From: Microbacterium elymi
GTDB lineage: Bacteria > Actinomycetota > Actinomycetes > Actinomycetales > Microbacteriaceae
Assembly (NCBI RefSeq): GCF_021582895.2
Contig: NZ_CP091139.2
Location: forward strand, 2,604,001-2,668,000
Length of the DNA stretch: 64,000 bases
Direction of reading: 5' to 3'
This document shows positions 49,166 to 58,984 of this stretch, piece after piece; positions within the stretch are counted from its first letter, which is position 1; each line of letters opens with the position of its first letter. The translations under genes were made by a program, and so were the position numbers. The notes under the pieces are model-generated. The model searched no databases and was not told the DNA's origin. It saw only the letters and a list, made by a program, of their open reading frames with translations.

Positions 49166-50756
49166 ATGGCCGAGTCCGCGCGCACGCGGCGCTCAGCCCG
49201 CACCGCACCCACGCCTGTCCAGGCGACGGATGCCGCGGTCAGCTCACGAGCCGAGGCCAGGCGCCGGGCGGCACAGCAGGGGGCCGAGCGTCCCTCGATC
49301 GTCTGGGGGCGCGCGGCGCTCGAGGCTCGCGCCGCCGCCCAGGGGCCGGATGCCGCACCCGGGCCGGATGCCGCCGGCTCAGCCGACTCCGAGCTGACGG
49401 CCACCGACGCCGCCGTGTCGGTGGAGGCCGAGCTCACGGCGACCGAGACCGTCGTCCTGGACGAGGCCGCACAGTCCACCGCCCTCGACGAGCCGGTCTC
49501 CGCCGTCGAGCACGCGACGATGCTGCCCGAGACGCCCGTCGTGCTCGAGCCCATCGCATCCGCGAAGCCCACGGCATCTGCCGAGCCTGCGCCACCAGCG
49601 CCGGCCGCGGCGCCGATGACGCGTCGCCGCGCGCGACGGAACTCTCCGCCGGAACCGGTCGAGGCGATCGCTCCTCCGGCGGCGTCCCGGGCCACGGACG
49701 CTGTCGACACGATCGTCGCGACGACCACGGCGACCATCTCGACCGTCGCCGAGCCCGCCGCGTTGAGCGTGCCGACGCCGACGGTCACCGAGCCGGTGCG
49801 CACGGTTTCCAGCGACGAGCAGGCGCAGAGCCTCATCGACGAGTTCGAGTCCGCGGCGCGTCTGTTCGCGTTCACGGGCGAGACGCCGGTGCAGCCGGCC
49901 GCCGCCACGCCTGCGGAAGACGCGGACGTCGCCGACGAGCCCGCGCAAGCCGGCGAAGAAGCACAAGACGCACAAGGCCCGTCGGGCACGCAAGGCGTCC
50001 CGTCGGCCGGGCTCGCGGCGTCCCGCGGTCAAGCGCCTGGCGGCGGCATCCCTCTCGTTCAGCGCCATCGTCGCGATCGGCCTGCTGACCGTCGGATCCA
50101 CGCTGCCGGCCGAGGCCGTCGCCTCGTCCAACACGACGCTCCTCGGCGCCGCTCCGGTGCAGCAGTCGGGGGATGTCGCGGCCAGCGCCGACGACGAGAT
50201 CCAGGCGTACGTCGCACCCGCCGACGCGGCACCGGCGGCGACCGAGCTGGACCGCTCCGCGAACTACACCACCGCGACGCTGGTCGAGATGGCCGGCACC
50301 ACCGGGATCTCGAACGTCTCCAGCAGCTACTACTCGAACAACACCGCGTGCAGCGTGCAGTGGCCGTTCGCGGTCGGCGTGCCGATCACGTACGGGTTCG
50401 GCTGGCGTCCGGGCGAGTTCCACACCGGAGCCGACTTCACCCCCGGCAACGGCGCGCACGTGCAGGCCGTCGCCGACGGCGTCGTGCGGGTCGCCCAGGA
50501 GGGCTACCAGGGCTACGGCGTCGCGGTGATCATCGACCACGAGATCGACGGCCAGCACTGGGCCAGCCTCTACGGACACATGCAGTACGGATCGCTTCAG
50601 GTGCACGCCGGCGAGAAGGTGCGGGTCGGCCAGTACATCGGCCGGACCGGCAACACCGGGTTCTCGTACGGCGCCCACACCCACGTGGAGATCCGCCAGA
50701 ACGGCGTCACGCCGATCGACCCGATTCCGTGGCTGCGCGCGCACAACAAGTGCTGA
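49166..50756 (+). CDS. M23 family metallopeptidase with long disordered N-terminus
   Basis: Cell-wall peptidase of 529 residues (repaired). Residues 1-260 are low-complexity Ala/Thr/Glu-rich, then a very basic stretch, KKHKTHKARRARKASRR, leads into one hydrophobic segment (LAAASLSFSAIVAIGLLTVG, about 290-310). The C-terminal LytM domain has FGWRPGEFHTGADFTPGNGA and YGAHTHVEIRQNG, giving the zinc ligands. An extra A at 49947-49948 (GCGCAGCCG) shifts the frame before the basic stretch. The catalytic domain is external; the long N-terminus would be cytosolic. Confidence 0.9.
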
Positions 50757-50844
50757 TCCGCCGAGCGTCGGCGGGCGCCGACGGGTTCGGCATTGCGGCG
50801 GCGCTCTGATATTCTTTTCTGGTTGCCCGGAATGTTCCGGGCGT

Positions 50845-50916
50845 GCCCCGATAGCTCAGTGGCAGAGCACTTCCATGGTAAGGAAGGGGTCGTCAGTTCA
50901 ATCCTGACTCGGGGCT
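50845..50916 (+). tRNA. tRNA-Thr (GGT)
   Basis: Acceptor GCCCCGA pairs with TCGGGGC; D-arm AGCTCAGTGGCAGAGC; anticodon arm CTTCCATGGTAAGGAAG with GGT; T-arm GTCAGTTCAATCCTGAC. No CCA is encoded. Confidence 0.95.
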
Positions 50917-50950
50917 CGCAAGCACCTGGACAGCGCTCCGGATGCGTCGC

Positions 50951-51024
50951 GGCAGGGTAGCTCAGTTGGTGAGAGCGCACGACTCATAATCGTGAGGTCG
51001 AGAGTTCGAATCTCTCTCCTGCTA
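50951..51024 (+). tRNA. tRNA-Met (CAT), elongator-like
   Basis: Acceptor GGCAGGG, D-arm AGCTCAGTTGGTGAGAGC, anticodon arm ACGACTCATAATCGT with CAT, T-arm GAGAGTTCGAATCTCTC. The pattern fits elongator Met rather than initiator, since the anticodon stem lacks the three G:C pairs. It is 34 bp after tRNA-Thr, probably one transcript. Confidence 0.93.
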
Positions 51025-51047
51025 CCGATCGAGACCCCAGGGGAACC

Positions 51048-52102
51048 ATGACCTCGACTGAGCCGGCGGGCGACGCAGCACCGACGAGAAGACACCGGCG
51101 TCGGCGTGCGTGGATGATCACCGGCGCCGCGGTCCTCGGCGCGATCCTGGTCGGCGTGGTCATCACCTCGGCGACGCCCTGGCCGTCGGCGATGGTGATC
51201 CGCGCCGTCTTCGAGAAGGGCGGCACGGCCACCGCCGCCGAGACGCAGGAATACGTGCCGGACACTCCGCTTCGCACGATGAGCGACATCGCCTACGCCG
51301 ACGACAGTCCGGACACCACCCTGGACGTGTTCACGCCCGCCGCGGCGGGTGACCGGCTGCCGGCGATCGTATGGATCCACGGCGGCGCGTGGATCTCGGG
51401 GTCGGCCGACAACGTCGCCCCCTATCTGAAGATCCTCGCCGGCGGTGGCTACACCGCGATCGCAGTGAACTACAGCGTGGGGCCGGAGGAGGTGTATCCC
51501 ACCGCCGTCCATCAGATCAACACGGCGCTGGACTACATCACGGCGCACGCCGACCAGCTCGGGGTCGACACCGACCGCATGGTGCTGGCCGGCGACTCCG
51601 CCGGCGCGCAAGCTCGCGAGCCAGATCGCGACGATCGTCACCAACCCGGACTATGCCCACCTGCTCGGCATCCAACCCGCGCTGACGCCCACGCAGCTCG
51701 TCGGCGTGGTGCTCGACTGCGGCGTGTACGACCTGCGGGCGATGGCGGACCTGAACGGTCTGGTCGCCTGGGGGCTGAAGATCTCACTGTGGGCCTACAC
51801 CGGCACGAAGGACTGGTCCGCCGAGTACTCGGGCGCCACGATGTCGACGATCGAGTTCGCCACCGCGGACTTCCCGCCGACGTTCATCAGCGGCGGCAAC
51901 GGCGACGGACTGACCTGGCTCGCAGGGCATCCCGATGGCGCAGCGGCTGAACGAGCTGGGCGTCGACGTCACCCCGCTCTTCTGGCCGGCCCAGCACGAG
52001 CCGGCGCTGCCGCACGAGTACCAGTTCCATCTGCACTATCCCGAGGCGCGCGAGGCCCTCGCCCAGACCCAGGCGTTCCTGGACCGCATCACCGCCGGGT
52101 GA
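51048..52102 (+). CDS. Membrane-anchored alpha/beta hydrolase (esterase/lipase type)
   Basis: A 350-residue hydrolase (repaired) with one N-terminal membrane segment (WMITGAAVLGAILVGVVITS). Oxyanion motif IVWIHGGAWISGSADN belongs to the HSL-like HGG class; nucleophile elbow VLAGDSAGAQLAS; late acid/His segment FWPAQHEPALPHEYQFHLHY. Two insertions at GCAGC/GCTGC sites (51610-51611 and 51921) shift the frame. Starts 23 bp after tRNA-Met. Substrate unknown. Confidence 0.88.
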
Positions 52103-52117
52103 GGCCGTTGCGCCGGC

Positions 52118-53052
52118 TCAGCGCTCGGGCGCGACAGTGTCGCCGTGGATGACGTAGAACTGACCGGACGAGCCCTGGATCGCCGCCGCGACCGTGCGAT
52201 ACAGCCAATCCAGCGCCGCGGCCTCCTGCGTCGTGGCGCGCCGATAGAGCCGCACGTCCACCGCCGGCATCTCGAACGGAATCGGCAGGACGACCAGCGG
52301 CCAGGTCAGCGCCCAGCCCTCGGCGATGGTGTCGGGCACGGTGGCGACGAGGTCGGGATTGCGTGCCAGCACCAGAGGGAGCGAGGTGACGTGGTTGACG
52401 ATCACGTGCGGCTCGATCACCGTGTTCACCCGAGCCAGCGCCGCGGCGAGGTTGGCCGCGCCCGAATCGCTCGGAATGGCGACATGGGAGGCGGCGGCGT
52501 AGGCGTCGAGGGAGAGAGGGCCGTGCGCGAGCGGGTTCTCCGCCGACATCGCCACGCCGTACCGCTGCGATTTGAGCACGACCCCGTCGAACGGGCCCGG
52601 CACGGGGAGGGGGTCACAGCCAGATCGACGACGCCGCGGGCGAGCCAGTCCGGGAGGGCCGCGGCATCCATCGGCACCGCCTCGATGCGCATGCCCGGCG
52701 CCTGCGCCCGCACGGCCGCGAGGATCGCCGGCATCCAGCCGATCTCACCCAGCTCGGACAGCGCGATCCGGAACAGCTTCTGCGACTGCGCCGGCTCGAA
52801 CCCGTGCACGGCGTCGAGCGTGCGGTCGATCCCGGCGATCGCCTCGCGGAAACCGGGGAACAGTCCGGCCGCCAGCGCGGTCGGCTCCATCTGCCGACCG
52901 TTCCGCTCGAACAGCGGATCGTCCAGTTCCCGCCGCAGTCGCCCGAGCGCCTGACTGACGGCGGGCTGGGTCACGAACAGCCGCCCCGCCGCCGTGGTCA
53001 GGCTGCGGGTCTCATAGATCGCGACGAACACGCGGACGAGGTTCAGGTCCAC
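52118..53052 (-). CDS. LysR family transcriptional regulator
   Basis: A 311-residue LTTR (repaired). Winged helix at the N-terminus: VDLNLVRVFVAIYETRSLTT, GRLFVTQPAVSQALGRLR, DDPLFERNGRQMEPTALA. The effector domain follows. One base is lost from the G run at 52604-52607, near DLAVTPSPVPGPF. GTG 53052 is preferred over ATG 53115 because it gives the standard N-terminus and leaves the operator at 53095-53109 outside the gene. Divergent from the aminomethyltransferase-like gene it probably controls. Confidence 0.9.
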
Positions 53053-53094
53053 CGGGCGCCGTCCCGCGGTTCCGTTAGCGATCCTTCGGCGAGC

Positions 53095-53109
53095 ATAAGC
53101 AAAGCTTAT
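53095..53109. promoter_or_regulatory. LysR-type operator between lysR and the demethylase gene
   Basis: ATAAGCAAAGCTTAT, a 15-bp palindrome of the T-N11-A type, strikingly AT-rich for this genome. It lies in the 143-bp divergent gap. Confidence 0.75.
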
Positions 53110-53195
53110 CGCCATCGCGAGACGCCATATGCGCTGCTGAGTAGCATGGGGACGGATGCCGCGGATGCCCGACCCCCGCGAACGAAGGAGTTCCC

Positions 53196-54553
53196 ATGCC
53201 CGAGTCCCTGTCCGATGCGCTCGCCGAGGCGGCGAGCCCGGTCGACCTGCTGCGCAACGCGCAGTCCCGCCCGACCATCTTCCCGGTGACCCCGGAGTTC
53301 ACGAACTGGCGCTCCGAGCAGCTCGCCTGGCGCGACTCGGTGGCGCTGCTGGACCAGTCCCACCACATGACCGATCTGTTCATCTCCGGCCCCGATGCGC
53401 TGACGCTTGCGCGATGTCGGCGTCAACAGCTTCGCGAACTTCGGGGTGGACAAGGCCAAGCAGTTCGTCGCGGTCAACCACGAGGGCTACCTGATCGGCG
53501 ACGCGATCCTGTTCCACCTCGAAGAGGACGTGTACGACCTGGTCGGCTGGTTCATGGTGCTGGACTGGGTGCAGTTCATCGGCGAGACCGGCGACTACGA
53601 CGTGACGTTCGAGCGCGACGCGAACTCGCTGATGCGCGCGCCGGGCGCGAACCCGACGCTGTACCGCTACGAGGTGCAGGGCCCGCAGGCGCTCGCCCTG
53701 ATGGAGAAGCTCACGTCCGGCCCGGTGCCGCCGACGAAGTTCTTCCACATGGCCACGTTCACGATCGACGGGCTGGCGGTGCGGTCGCTTGCGCCACGGG
53801 ATGGCCGGTCAGCCCGGGTTCGAGCTGTTCGGCCCGTGGGAAGAGGGCGAGGCGGTCCGCGACGCGATCATCCGCGACGGCGAGGAGTTCGGTCTCGTGC
53901 TGGTCGGATCCCGCGCCTACTCGTCGGCCAACCTCGAGTCGGCCTGGGTGCCGTCGCCGCTGCCGGCGATCTTCAGCGGCGAGCGGATGGCCGAATACCG
54001 CGAGTGGCTGCCCGCGAACCGCGCCGGCTCGCTGGCCGGAAGCTTCGCCTCGGACGACATCGAGGACTACTACCTCACCCCCTATGACCTCGGCTACGGT
54101 CGCAGCGTCGCGTTCGACCACGACTTCATCGGGCGCGCGGCGCTGGAGCGGCACGCCGCCGGTCCGGTCCGCACCAAGGTCACGCTGGTGTGGAACCCCG
54201 AGGATGTCGCCGCCATCCAGCGCTCCATGTACGAGCCGGGGCTGCCGGCGAAGTACCTGGAGTTCCCCAAGTCGCGCTACGGCGTGTACCAGGTCGACCG
54301 GGTGCTGGCGGACGGGACGGATGTCGGCGTCTCGCACGACGTCGGCTACATCACCGGCGAGCAGGTGTTCGTGTCGCTGGCGAGCGTGGATGCGGCGCAT
54401 GCGCAGCCGGGCACCGAGGTCGTCGTGCTCTGGGGCGAGGAGCCCAACTCGCGCAAGCCGGCGGTGGAACGGCATCGGCAGGTCGAGGTGCGCGCCACCG
54501 TCGCGCCCGCCCCCTACTCGTCGTTCGCGCGGGAGAACTACCGCAAGGACTGA
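53196..54553 (+). CDS. GcvT-fold tetrahydrofolate-dependent aminomethyltransferase / O-demethylase (LigM-like)
   Basis: A 451-residue protein (repaired) of the aminomethyltransferase family. Seen are SVALLDQSHHMTDLFISGPD, VGVNSFANFGVDKAKQF, GYLIGDAILFHLEEDVYDLV, and AYSSANLESAWVPSPLPAIF, closer to LigM/DesA aryl O-demethylases and DMSP demethylase than to the glycine-cleavage T protein (from memory). Two extra T at 53407-53408 and 53789-53790, both GCTGCGC. Inference: moves a methyl group from a methoxy compound to THF, under the adjacent LysR. No other glycine-cleavage genes are near. Confidence 0.88.
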
Positions 54554-54642
54554 GCGCCACGTGGCGAAGCGGCCCGGGCGCATCGCCAGGGCCGCTTCGG
54601 CATGGATGTCGCGGTCTCAGACCGCTGGTGCAGAACGCTGGG

Positions 54643-55644
54643 TCAGACCCGGCGGTACTGGCCCACCATGGGGCAGTCGAACGGGTCGCGCGCGGACAGG
54701 CCGACGCGGTTCAGGTAGTCGATCACGATCCCGTAGGAGCGCCAGATCGTCGTCTCGGTGTAGGGCACGTCGTTCGCGTGGCAGAAGTCGCGGACGATCT
54801 CGCGGGTCTTGGCCAGATGCGGGCGCGACATGCTGGGGAAAAGGTGGTGCTCGACCTGGTAGTTCAGCCCGCCGAACAGCCAGGTGGCCCACCAGCCGCC
54901 GCTGACGTTGCGCGAGGTGCGCACCTGCTTGGTGAAGAAGTCGATGCGCGCGTCGGCGGCGATGATCGGCATCCCCTTGTGGTTCGGCGCGAACGAGGCG
55001 CCCATGTAGATGCCGAAGATGGCCAGCTGCACGCCCAGGAAGGCGAACGCCATGCCGACCGGAAGGAACAGGAACACCGGGACGGCGACCACCGCGAGCC
55101 GCACGACGATCATCGCCAGCTCGTACCAGCGTCCCTTGATCTGGTCCTTCGAGAAGATCAGGTGCTTGATGCTCAGCGCGTGCAGGTTCAGGCCCTCGAA
55201 CGCGAGCAGCGGGAAGAACAGCCAGCCCTGGTAGCGGGTGATCAGGCGCTGGATGCCGCGCGCCTTCGCCGCATCCTCGTCGAGGAACGAGATCGTGTCG
55301 ACGGCGATGTCGGGATCCCGGTCGACGCGGTTGGGGTTGGCGTGGTGCCGCGAGTGCTTGGAGTCCCACCACGAGTAGCTCATGCCGACGATGCCGCCGC
55401 CGAGGAACCAGGCGAGCCGGTCGTTGCCCGGGCCGGTGCGCAGGATCTGCCGGTGCGCGGCCTCGTGCGAGAGGAACGCCACCTGTGTGAACAGGATGCC
55501 GAGGGCGCCGGCGATCAGCAGCTGGAACCAGCTCTCGCCGAGCAGGATGAAGCCGGTGATGCAGCCGCCCAGCCCGAGGGCGATCGCCGCCCCGACCATG
55601 GCGTAGAACCAGGGGGTGCGGGCGAGCAGTCCGCTCTCCTTCAC
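54643..55644 (-). CDS. Membrane fatty acid desaturase (delta-6/acyl-lipid type)
   Basis: Di-iron desaturase, 333 residues from GTG 55644. The three His boxes are HEAAHRQ, WWDSKHSRHHANPNR and QVEHHLFPSMSR, with four membrane helices between. The same frame continues another 36 codons upstream (AIIESRLGPVRQTYSTAASF and on) to AAGGAG, where the codon at 55750-55752 is ATC instead of ATG, so the true start may be there. Convergent with the demethylase gene. Probably adjusts membrane fluidity. Confidence 0.9.
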   Translation of the reverse strand: MKESGLLARTPWFYAMVGAAIALGLGGCITGFILLGESWFQLLIAGALGILFTQVAFLSHEAAHRQILRTGPGNDRLAWFLGGGIVGMSYSWWDSKHSRHHANPNRVDRDPDIAVDTISFLDEDAAKARGIQRLITRYQGWLFFPLLAFEGLNLHALSIKHLIFSKDQIKGRWYELAMIVVRLAVVAVPVFLFLPVGMAFAFLGVQLAIFGIYMGASFAPNHKGMPIIAADARIDFFTKQVRTSRNVSGGWWATWLFGGLNYQVEHHLFPSMSRPHLAKTREIVRDFCHANDVPYTETTIWRSYGIVIDYLNRVGLSARDPFDCPMVGQYRRV

Positions 55645-55893
55645 CGTCTGCGATACCTCGGTGTATGCGCGCCGGACGGGTGGGAAGGATGCTGCGGTCG
55701 AGTATGTCTGTCGGACGGGTCCGAGCCGAGACTCGATGATTGCTGTGCTGATGATGGCTCCTTCGGGTCGGCAGCAGGACTCGGGAGCCGCACTGAGTCT
55801 GTCGAACGATCTCGCGATCGTAGGGCCGAGCCTACGCGGGGAAGGATGCCGCGGGCGGCATGCGGGGCGGATGCACAGGATCTCGGGTATGCG

Positions 55894-55928
55894 AAAAGGG
55901 CGGGCGCGAGGAACGCGCCCGCCCTTTT
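55894..55928 (-). terminator. Rho-independent terminator of the cold-shock gene
   Basis: On the minus strand AAAAGGGCGGGCGCG pairs exactly with CGCGCCCGCCCTTTT across a 5-base loop, ending in T residues, 10 bp after the csp stop. A textbook bidirectional terminator. Confidence 0.9.
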
Positions 55929-55938
55929 CAGGCAGGAC

Positions 55939-56143
55939 TCAGACGACGCGGATGTGCGTGGCCTGCGGGCCCTTTGCGCCCGGCTCGACGTCGAACTCGA
56001 CGCGCTTGCGCCTCGTCCAGCGAACGGTAGCCGGATCCTTCGATAGCGGAGAAGTGAGCGAACACGTCCTGCGTGCCGTCCTCGGGCGCGATGAACCCGA
56101 AGCCCTTCTCGGAGTTGAACCATTTGACAGTGCCGAAGACCAT
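55939..56143 (-). CDS. Cold-shock protein (CspA family)
   Basis: A 67-residue OB-fold RNA chaperone. RNP1 is [14 protein letters not shown]2 [10 protein letters not shown]-terminal [16 protein letters not shown]-terminal [13 protein letters not shown]. An extra base at 56006-56007 (GCGCAGCGC read as GCGCAAGCGC on the minus strand) shifts the frame after LDEAQ. Start ATG 56143 follows AGAAAGAGGGA. The long 5' region upstream is typical for cold-regulated csp mRNAs. Confidence 0.95.
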
Positions 56144-56704
56144 GGGGTCCCTCTTTCTTGAAACAGGGCCGCTGGAGCGACCCGGTGATCCGCAGCCTCG
56201 ACGGCGGTGCGGACGATGGGCCACGACGTGTCGGCGCACAGGTGCGGACGCGTCGGGAGTGGGGGAGGCGAGGGCGCTCATGGCCTCGCCGAGCGTGGTG
56301 AACCGGCCGAGCGGCCGGGACAGCGCGTCGAACAGCGAGCAGCCGGGGCCGTCGATGGTGACGTAGCCGGCGAACTCGCCGGCGCGGGTGGCGGCGTGGA
56401 CGTCGACGTCCGCCTGCCGCCAGGACAGAGTGCCGCAGCACGAGGTGCACGCGGTATGTGCGGGGGAAGAGAGATGGTGTATCGATTCTGCTGTGCGGCA
56501 GGTCGCACGGACCGCGCGAGAGATGCTGCCGTATAAGTGGAGACCGGGAGCAGACGCCCCGCGATCGATCAGGGATGCGCGACGGGATAGTGCGGCATCC
56601 AGAGGGTGTCGGAGTCGACCGACGGGACCACTCTACCCTGTTCGGGCCGATTCTGCGCATCCCTTGGACTTCGCGGCGCCGTACCCTTGAATTCAAGGGT
56701 GAAC
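56144..56704. other. Leader region of csp with an open minus-strand frame, and promoter region of the SGNH hydrolase
   Basis: No firm gene. On the minus strand, in frame with csp and without a stop, codons from about 56410 to 56250 read like a real small protein ([20 protein letters not shown], then [19 protein letters not shown]), but I find no start codon and the part nearest csp looks non-coding. An 18-bp perfect palindrome at 56683-56700 lies at the other end. Confidence 0.4.
56683..56700. promoter_or_regulatory. 18-bp perfect palindrome overlapping the SGNH hydrolase ribosome-binding site
   Basis: ACCCTTGAATTCAAGGGT is exactly self-complementary and its right arm supplies the AAGGG of the Shine-Dalgarno, five bases before ATG 56705. 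It could be a repressor operator or an RNA hairpin hiding the start. Confidence 0.65.
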
Positions 56705-57681
56705 ATGGGCGCTCGCGAAGCGGATCGCGCCCGACGGACGCTGCCGCCGCCGGGCCGTCGTGTCGTGCGCGCGCTGGGCATCGGGTTCGGTGCGATCGCG
56801 GGTTTCGCGGTCGGCCTGGCCGCGCTGACCACCGCCGAGGGTCTGCTGGTGCGGGAACGGCTCGTGCCCACCCGCCTGGGCGCCCTCCTGGCCCGCAGCG
56901 GAACGTTCGGGGACGACCGCGACGGCCCGCCGATCAGCCTGGGGGTGGTGGGCGACTCGCTCGCCGTGGGCTACGGGACCGAAGACCTGGATTCCACCCC
57001 CGGTGTGCTGCTGGCGACCGGCCTGTCCGCAGCATCCGGTCGTCCGGTGCAGCTGACGAACGTCGCCGAGGTCGGCGCGATGTCGACCGCGCTGCGGGCC
57101 AGATCGCGCGGCTGCGCACGATGGCGACGCCGGATGTCGTGGTCATCATCATCGGGGCGAACGACGTGATGCGGCTGAAGCGGCTCTCCGACGCGCTCTG
57201 GCCGCTCACGGTCGCGGTGCACGACCTTCGGCGGGCGGGTGCCCGAGTGGTCGTCGCGACCTGTCCCGATCTGGGCACGGTGCAACCGTTCACCCAGCCG
57301 CTGCGGTTCTTCGCGCACTGGTCCAGCCGACTGATGGCCACCGGCCAGGCCATCGTGGTGCTGCGCGCCGGCGGGCGCACGGTGTCGCTCGCCGACACGC
57401 TGGGCCCGCTGTTCCGCAGCGAGCCCGCCGACATGTTCTCGGCCTGGGACCACCTGCACCCCTCGGCCCTGGGCTACCGGGCCGCGGCGGACGCCATCCT
57501 GCCCAGCGTATGTGCGGCGGCCGGATACCCCCGCCCCGAAGACCGCCATGTACCGCACCGGGTCTACCGGAAGGGCAGCCATCATCCGCTGGCGTGGTGG
57601 GCGTTCCGCGCCTCGCGGCGGGTCGGCGCGCGGCTGACCGCCGCCGAGAGCGAGACGGCCCACGAGCGGGCCGCCGCGTGA
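56705..57681 (+). CDS. SGNH/GDSL hydrolase, membrane-anchored
   Basis: A 325-residue esterase-like protein (repaired). One N-terminal hydrophobic segment (GIGFGAIAGFAVGLAALTTA) acts as anchor. Block I is LGVVGDSLAVGYG with the catalytic Ser, block III VVIIIGANDVMRL, block V SAWDHLHPSALGY with Asp/His. One G is lost at 57096-57098 before QIARLRTMA. ATG 56705 chosen over GTG 56699 for spacing to AAGGG. Substrate unknown; such enzymes often act on wall or lipid esters. Confidence 0.88.
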
Positions 57682-57768
57682 GACGGAGCCGCAGGTGAGG
57701 AAGTCTGCGCGCCGGCGCACTCGGCCCGGTCCCAGCCCGCGGCGGCCCGCGCTCGATAACATCGGGGG

Positions 57769-58800
57769 ATGAACGCGCCGCAGACCGCGCCCGTCACGGC
57801 GCCCGCCACGCCGCAGGCCGCGGCATCCGGCACGGCGCACGCCAAGGTGATCCTGCTCGGCGAGCACGCGGTGGTCCACGGCGCCCCGGCCATCGCCCTG
57901 CCGGTGCACAGCCTGGCCCTGACGGCATCCGTCACCCGCACCGACCGGCCGCTGTGGATCGACTCGGTGCTGTACCGCGGACCCATCGCGGCGGCCCCCG
58001 AACTGCTGGCGGCCCCGGTCACCGCGCTCGCCGAGACGCTGCGGTTCACGGGCGCCCCGGCCACCGGGCTGACGGTGCGGATCGACGGAGAGATCCCCGC
58101 CGAGCGGGGACTGGGCTCCAGCGCCGCTGTCGCCGCCGCCATCAGCACCGCGGTCGCGCGAGCGGCCGGGGTCGAGCTCGGCGCGCGGGAGCGATTCGAC
58201 CTGATCCAGGCCGCCGAGCGGGTCGCGCACGGCACCCCGAGCGGGCTGGACGCCCGCGCGGTCGTCTCGGACACCGCCGTGTGGTTCCAGCGCGGCGACG
58301 TGCGCGCCCTGCCGTCGGCGTTCACCGGCGTGTTCGTCATCGCCGACACCGGTCTGCACGGTCGCACCCGCGAGGCCGTCGGCGGCGTCGCCGCCCTCAA
58401 GGCGGCCGATCCGGCACGGGTGGAGCGGATCCTCGACCGCATCGCCGCGCTCACCGCGGCCGCCGCCGGCGACCTGGCCGCCGACGCGCGCGCGGCGCTG
58501 GGCGAGCGGATGACCGAGACGCACCGGATGCTGGCCGAGCTGACCGTCTCCAGCCCGGAGCTGGACCGCCTGGTCGGCGCGGCGACGGCCGCCGGCGCCC
58601 TGGGCGCCAAGCTCACCGGCGGCGGACGCGGCGGCTGCGTGCTGGCACTGGCCGACACCCCCGTCGATGCCGCGCGCATCGCGGCGGGCCTGCGGGCGGC
58701 CGGGGCCGAGCGCACGTGGATGCCTGCGGCCCGACCCGGCCTGACCCCCGGGCCGGGCACTCGGCGCGGTCCCAGCCATTCCCCGGTCTGCTCCGGATAA
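57769..58800 (+). CDS. mvk: Mevalonate kinase
   Basis: GHMP kinase (343 residues, intact) phosphorylating mevalonate. Motif 1 HAKVILLGEHAVVHGAPAIA, the ATP loop ERGLGSSAAVAAAIST, substrate-site THGTPSGLD-like AHGTPSGLDARAVV, and motif 3 LGAKLTGGGRGGCVLALA. An Ala/Pro-rich extension precedes motif 1. The ATG follows a GATAACAT -10-like box by only six bases, so the message may be leaderless or nearly so. First gene of the mevalonate operon. Confidence 0.95.
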   Translation: MNAPQTAPVTAPATPQAAASGTAHAKVILLGEHAVVHGAPAIALPVHSLALTASVTRTDRPLWIDSVLYRGPIAAAPELLAAPVTALAETLRFTGAPATGLTVRIDGEIPAERGLGSSAAVAAAISTAVARAAGVELGARERFDLIQAAERVAHGTPSGLDARAVVSDTAVWFQRGDVRALPSAFTGVFVIADTGLHGRTREAVGGVAALKAADPARVERILDRIAALTAAAAGDLAADARAALGERMTETHRMLAELTVSSPELDRLVGAATAAGALGAKLTGGGRGGCVLALADTPVDAARIAAGLRAAGAERTWMPAARPGLTPGPGTRRGPSHSPVCSG

Positions 58801-58984
58801 AATCGACACATGGCGTGCGCGTGGGCGCACCCGCGAGGATGAGCGGCCGGATCCGCAGTGTGCGCCGCACGCTCGCGTCTGCGGCCCGGCATCCCGCGTT
58901 CCCGAGACACCAGGAGACACATGACCGGCGTGACAGGGCGTCCGGGGCTGCGCGATCCGCAGCATCCGCGCCGTCGGGAACCGC

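Noticed and set aside
53053..53115. Upstream ATG 53115 as lysR start
   Set aside because: It would place coding sequence over the palindromic operator and add 21 atypical residues before the standard LysR N-terminus.
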